Origin: Faecalibacterium sp. UBA1771
Lineage (GTDB): Bacteria; Bacillota; Clostridia; Oscillospirales; Ruminococcaceae
Length of the DNA: 17,649 nt
Assembly: GCA_002315315.1 (NCBI GenBank)
Contig: DCGT01000008.1
Span: forward strand, 392-18,040
Direction: 5' to 3'
The number at the start of each line of letters is the position of its first letter. Within the stretch, counting starts at the first letter, position 1. A model generated the notes under the pieces. That model saw nothing but the letters and a program-made list of their open reading frames with translations, was not told where the DNA came from and ran no database searches. Shown piece by piece: positions 15,560-17,649 of this stretch. Both the position numbers and the translations under genes were made by a program.

Positions 15560-17185
15560 ATGCCGTCAAAAAAATCAGTTGACAAAGTTACATATACTTT
15601 AAAAATGCGCATATACCCCAATGAGGCTCAAAAGAAGAAAATAGATGCAATGATTCATGCGCTTCATATTGCATATAATATTACCTTTCACGAAGTATTT
15701 CAGAAAAATCCGTTAGTGTGTAGTGAACCGAAAGAAAACGGTTCTGTTTGGCCGGATTTCGATAAAATGGCAAATGCAGCTTGGATACATAAACTATATG
15801 AAATAAATCCGTCAATAAAAGAAGCAGAAGCACCGGCAAGCTCGTTGGAATCAAATATAGGTTTGTTTCTCTCAGATGCAAAAAGAGCTTGGAAAATGGG
15901 AATGGGCAATCTGCCGATTGATAAAGTCAATCGGAAAGACTTTCACTTTTACAGTAAAGCAGAACCGAGACTCAGTTTTTCATTTCAAATGCCTGCAAAA
16001 AATTTGATTGTATCGGAAGATAACCCGAAGGTTGCTTGGATAATAATTTCAAAAAAAGTTGGTAAAATAAAGGCACGAGGCTTTAACAGCAAGCTTCGCT
16101 TCGGAGATGATTTCCTCACCTTTAATGAAGCTTTATCTTGCGGAATGCTTAATAAAAAGCTTACCGTAAAAATAAGTCGTGACAGATGTGATGATTATTA
16201 TACTTCAATTACAATGCCCGATTTTTGTCACAGCGGTGTAAACCCCGTTTCGAAAAGCAGAACGGAGGTCGGACTTGATGTCGGTATTAAAAACATTGCC
16301 ACATTGAGTGACGGAACGGAAATAGAGAATAAGCATTTTAAGAAAAAATATAACAAAAAATTATGTCAATATAACCGTCAACTGTCAAGGAGATGGGGAC
16401 CGTCCAACTTATCGTTCAGAGACTACAATAAGTCAATAAAAAACGAGAACAGAAGGTTACCGGAGGAGAAAAGACAACCGCTCGCAACTGCAAGCAAACG
16501 GTATCTGAAAACAAAGAGGAATAAAGCTCGTCTTGAACGACGAATAGCCAGACAGCGAGATACTTATTATCATCAACAAACCGGTTACTTGGTACAAAAT
16601 TACAGCACCATTGCCGTTGAAACATTGCGTGTAAAAAATATGATGAGAAATCATAAGCTGGCATCTGCATTAAGCGATGCGGCAATGAGTGATTTTATTT
16701 CTAAGCTGACTTATAAATCTAAACGGTCAAAAATCAAACTGCTCACTATCGGGACGTTTGAGCCTTCAAGTCAACTGTGTAGTGTTTGCAATTATCAGAA
16801 TACAAAAGTGAAGAATCTCGGAATTAGGGAATGGGTATGTCCGCAATGTAACACCAAACACAACAGAGATGTTAATGCCGCAAAAAATATACTTGCTATC
16901 GCATTGTCAAAGGGTAGTGTAAGCGATGATGAGATAACCATTCCTGCTAAGAAAAAGAAAAAGTCGAGGTCGGGTCCGGACAAAGTAAATATAATAATGC
17001 CCGATAGACCAAATATAGTTGTTCAATACAGCAAAGAACTGACCACAAGAAATAATCCGAGATATGTTATTTATGATAAAAATACTCAATCTGTTGTTGA
17101 TGATGCCCAAGGCTCGGGATACAGAAGTGTAGCCAATGCAAAGAATTGTTATAAGTCTAAAAGGAAACACTCGTTAAGCAATTAA
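15560..17185 (+). CDS. Compact Cas12-like / TnpB-like RNA-guided RuvC nuclease (type V effector)
   Basis: This 541-residue protein should be an RNA-guided DNA endonuclease. The N-terminus (TYTLKMRIYPNEAQKKKIDA, then HIAYN) matches TnpB. Residues about 50-150 form a larger recognition-like region. The RuvC active site is complete: motif I GLDVG (D240), motif II IAVETLRVKNM (E354), and motif III NRDVNAAKNI (D437). A TnpB-type stretch EPSSQLCSVC leads into a four-cysteine zinc finger (C407, C410, C427, C430). About 100 lysine-rich residues follow motif III, where TnpB usually ends. Size lies between TnpB (about 400) and large Cas12 proteins. It is followed by hairpins, an anti-repeat and a CRISPR array, with no cas1/cas2 or tnpA in the window. 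Its sequence is visibly AT-richer than its left-hand neighbours, suggesting transfer. The ATG at 15560 follows seven G at 7 bases; the ATGs at 15553 and 15556 are out of frame. A Cas12f or other type V-U subtype cannot be assigned by eye. Confidence 0.88.
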   Translation: MPSKKSVDKVTYTLKMRIYPNEAQKKKIDAMIHALHIAYNITFHEVFQKNPLVCSEPKENGSVWPDFDKMANAAWIHKLYEINPSIKEAEAPASSLESNIGLFLSDAKRAWKMGMGNLPIDKVNRKDFHFYSKAEPRLSFSFQMPAKNLIVSEDNPKVAWIIISKKVGKIKARGFNSKLRFGDDFLTFNEALSCGMLNKKLTVKISRDRCDDYYTSITMPDFCHSGVNPVSKSRTEVGLDVGIKNIATLSDGTEIENKHFKKKYNKKLCQYNRQLSRRWGPSNLSFRDYNKSIKNENRRLPEEKRQPLATASKRYLKTKRNKARLERRIARQRDTYYHQQTGYLVQNYSTIAVETLRVKNMMRNHKLASALSDAAMSDFISKLTYKSKRSKIKLLTIGTFEPSSQLCSVCNYQNTKVKNLGIREWVCPQCNTKHNRDVNAAKNILAIALSKGSVSDDEITIPAKKKKKSRSGPDKVNIIMPDRPNIVVQYSKELTTRNNPRYVIYDKNTQSVVDDAQGSGYRSVANAKNCYKSKRKHSLSN

Positions 17186-17204
17186 TCGTATTATTCTTTT
17201 TTAC

Positions 17205-17372
17205 TCGGTGGAGGTCTGTCCCGCCGATTGTGCGAACTGCAAGCAAACATAATTTGCAGTATTACGCACATAAAATGTAATATCAATAAATTTCAAATTC
17301 GGCATAAAAGCCTCGGCTTTTCCGTTAATTTGATATGTGGTATTATAACTGTGCATTTATGCGAGTTACTTT
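17205..17372 (+). ncRNA. Candidate tracrRNA / omega-RNA-like scaffold with anti-repeat
   Basis: The stretch between the nuclease stop and the array carries three consecutive hairpins and an anti-repeat. Hairpin A: TCGGTGG (17205-17211) with CCGCCGA (17221-17227), with one G-U pair. Hairpin B: TGTGCG (17229-17234) with CGCACA (17265-17270), then ACTGCAA (17236-17242) with TTGCAGT (17254-17260). Hairpin C: TCAAATT (17293-17299) with AATTTGA (17327-17333), enclosing CGG/CCG and AAAAGC/GCTTTT with a CTCG loop. The anti-repeat 17349-17372 is complementary to repeat bases 1-24 at 21 of 24 positions. Read left to right, two of the three differences are A-C mismatches and one a G-U pair. Such RNAs hold the guide in type V effectors. 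Exact ends are not visible. Confidence 0.7.
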
Positions 17373-17420
17373 ATTGTGCATTTTGAAAAACAGTTGGTTT
17401 GTTTTTTGTTTATTTTTGCC
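17373..17420 (+). promoter_or_regulatory. T-rich leader next to the CRISPR array
   Basis: The 48 bp between the anti-repeat and the first repeat are T-rich. AAAAACA (17386-17392) can pair with TGTTTTT (17400-17406), followed by more T, a weak terminator-like shape that might end a separate tracrRNA. TGTGCATTT at 17375-17383 repeats the first bases of the anti-repeat. The position suggests a leader and left-to-right transcription, but no clear promoter boxes are found. Confidence 0.4.
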
Positions 17421-17649
17421 AAAGCAATTCGCACAAATGCACAGAGCAGAAGGCGTTATTTATACCGTCGTCTATTAGTTCCTGCGGAAAGCAATTCGCA
17501 CAAATGCACAGAGCAGAAGTCTTTGGGCTTGTAGTGCTAGAGCGTTGCTCGCAAAGCAATTCGCACAAATGCACAGAGCAGAAGTGACGAGACAGCAAAA
17601 AGGTATTTTGAGTACATAAAGCAATTCGCACAAATGCACAGAGCAGAAG
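17421..17649 (+). CRISPR. CRISPR array, four identical repeats, three spacers, cut by the window edge
   Basis: Four identical 32-bp repeats lie at 17421-17452, 17488-17519, 17553-17584 and 17618-17649. Each begins AAAGCAATTCGC, continues ACAAATGCACA and ends GAGCAGAAG. The bases just outside differ between copies, so 32 bp is the real length. The three spacers are 35, 33 and 33 bp (17453-17487, 17520-17552, 17585-17617) and unrelated to each other. The window ends exactly at the end of repeat 4, so the array probably continues. Identical repeats suggest a young or maintained array. I saw no match of the spacers to other parts of the window. Confidence 0.95.

Noticed and set aside
15489..17420. 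A complete IS605/IS607-type insertion sequence
   Set aside because: No tnpA transposase or serine recombinase is present, and I found no clear terminal ends; the array and anti-repeat favour a CRISPR effector.
17399..17631. Open frames on both strands across the CRISPR array
   Set aside because: Their translations repeat with the CRISPR units and they have no ribosome binding site; they arise from the repeats.
17349..17649. Right-to-left transcription of array and tracrRNA
   Set aside because: Pairing would be slightly better in that direction (two G-U pairs and one mismatch instead of two mismatches and one G-U), but the T-rich leader, gene direction and hairpin order favour left-to-right. 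Not excluded.

Overview
The window looks like a chromosomal segment of a Gram-positive, gut-type Clostridia (Bacillota, probably Oscillospiraceae or a relative). This is inferred from the gene families, the AAGGAG/GGAGG ribosome binding sites, a di-acidic/basic lipoprotein signal peptide, use of GTG and TTG starts, and moderately GC-rich ordinary genes next to AT-rich spacers. No rRNA, tRNA or phage structural gene is visible.

Left part (1-6066, minus strand): an opp/dpp-type peptide ABC importer operon, transcribed right to left as substrate-binding lipoprotein, OppB-like permease, OppC-like permease and the start of an OppD-like ATPase that runs off the left edge. The OppC-like permease is more than twice the usual size because of a roughly 350-residue extracytoplasmic insertion with internal repeats. 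The binding lipoprotein is also oversized. A 396-bp intercistronic spacer behind the lipoprotein gene carries four strong hairpins and an antisense-pointing promoter-like sequence.

Middle part (6235-13823): an unrecognised four-helix membrane protein with a palindromic repeat at its upstream edge; a TrkA-TrkH potassium uptake operon with its own promoter and a bidirectional terminator; a convergent bicupin protein of unknown function; an AzlC-AzlD branched-chain amino acid exporter pair; a SAM-dependent methyltransferase; and a convergent GNAT acetyltransferase.

Right part (14000-17649): a MATE efflux transporter, followed by an AT-rich block that appears foreign. The block encodes a 541-residue TnpB-like/compact Cas12-like RuvC nuclease with all catalytic residues and the zinc finger intact. 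Downstream is a non-coding stretch with three consecutive hairpins and an anti-repeat (21 of 24 bases complementary to the CRISPR repeat), then a T-rich leader and a CRISPR array. The array has four identical 32-bp repeats and 33-35-bp spacers and is cut by the window edge. No cas1, cas2 or cas4 gene and no tnpA transposase lies in the window. The order nuclease, structured RNA, anti-repeat, repeat, spacer is collinear, as in a TnpB omega-RNA. I read it as a minimal type V effector locus close to the TnpB-to-Cas12 transition; this is the most interesting system here.
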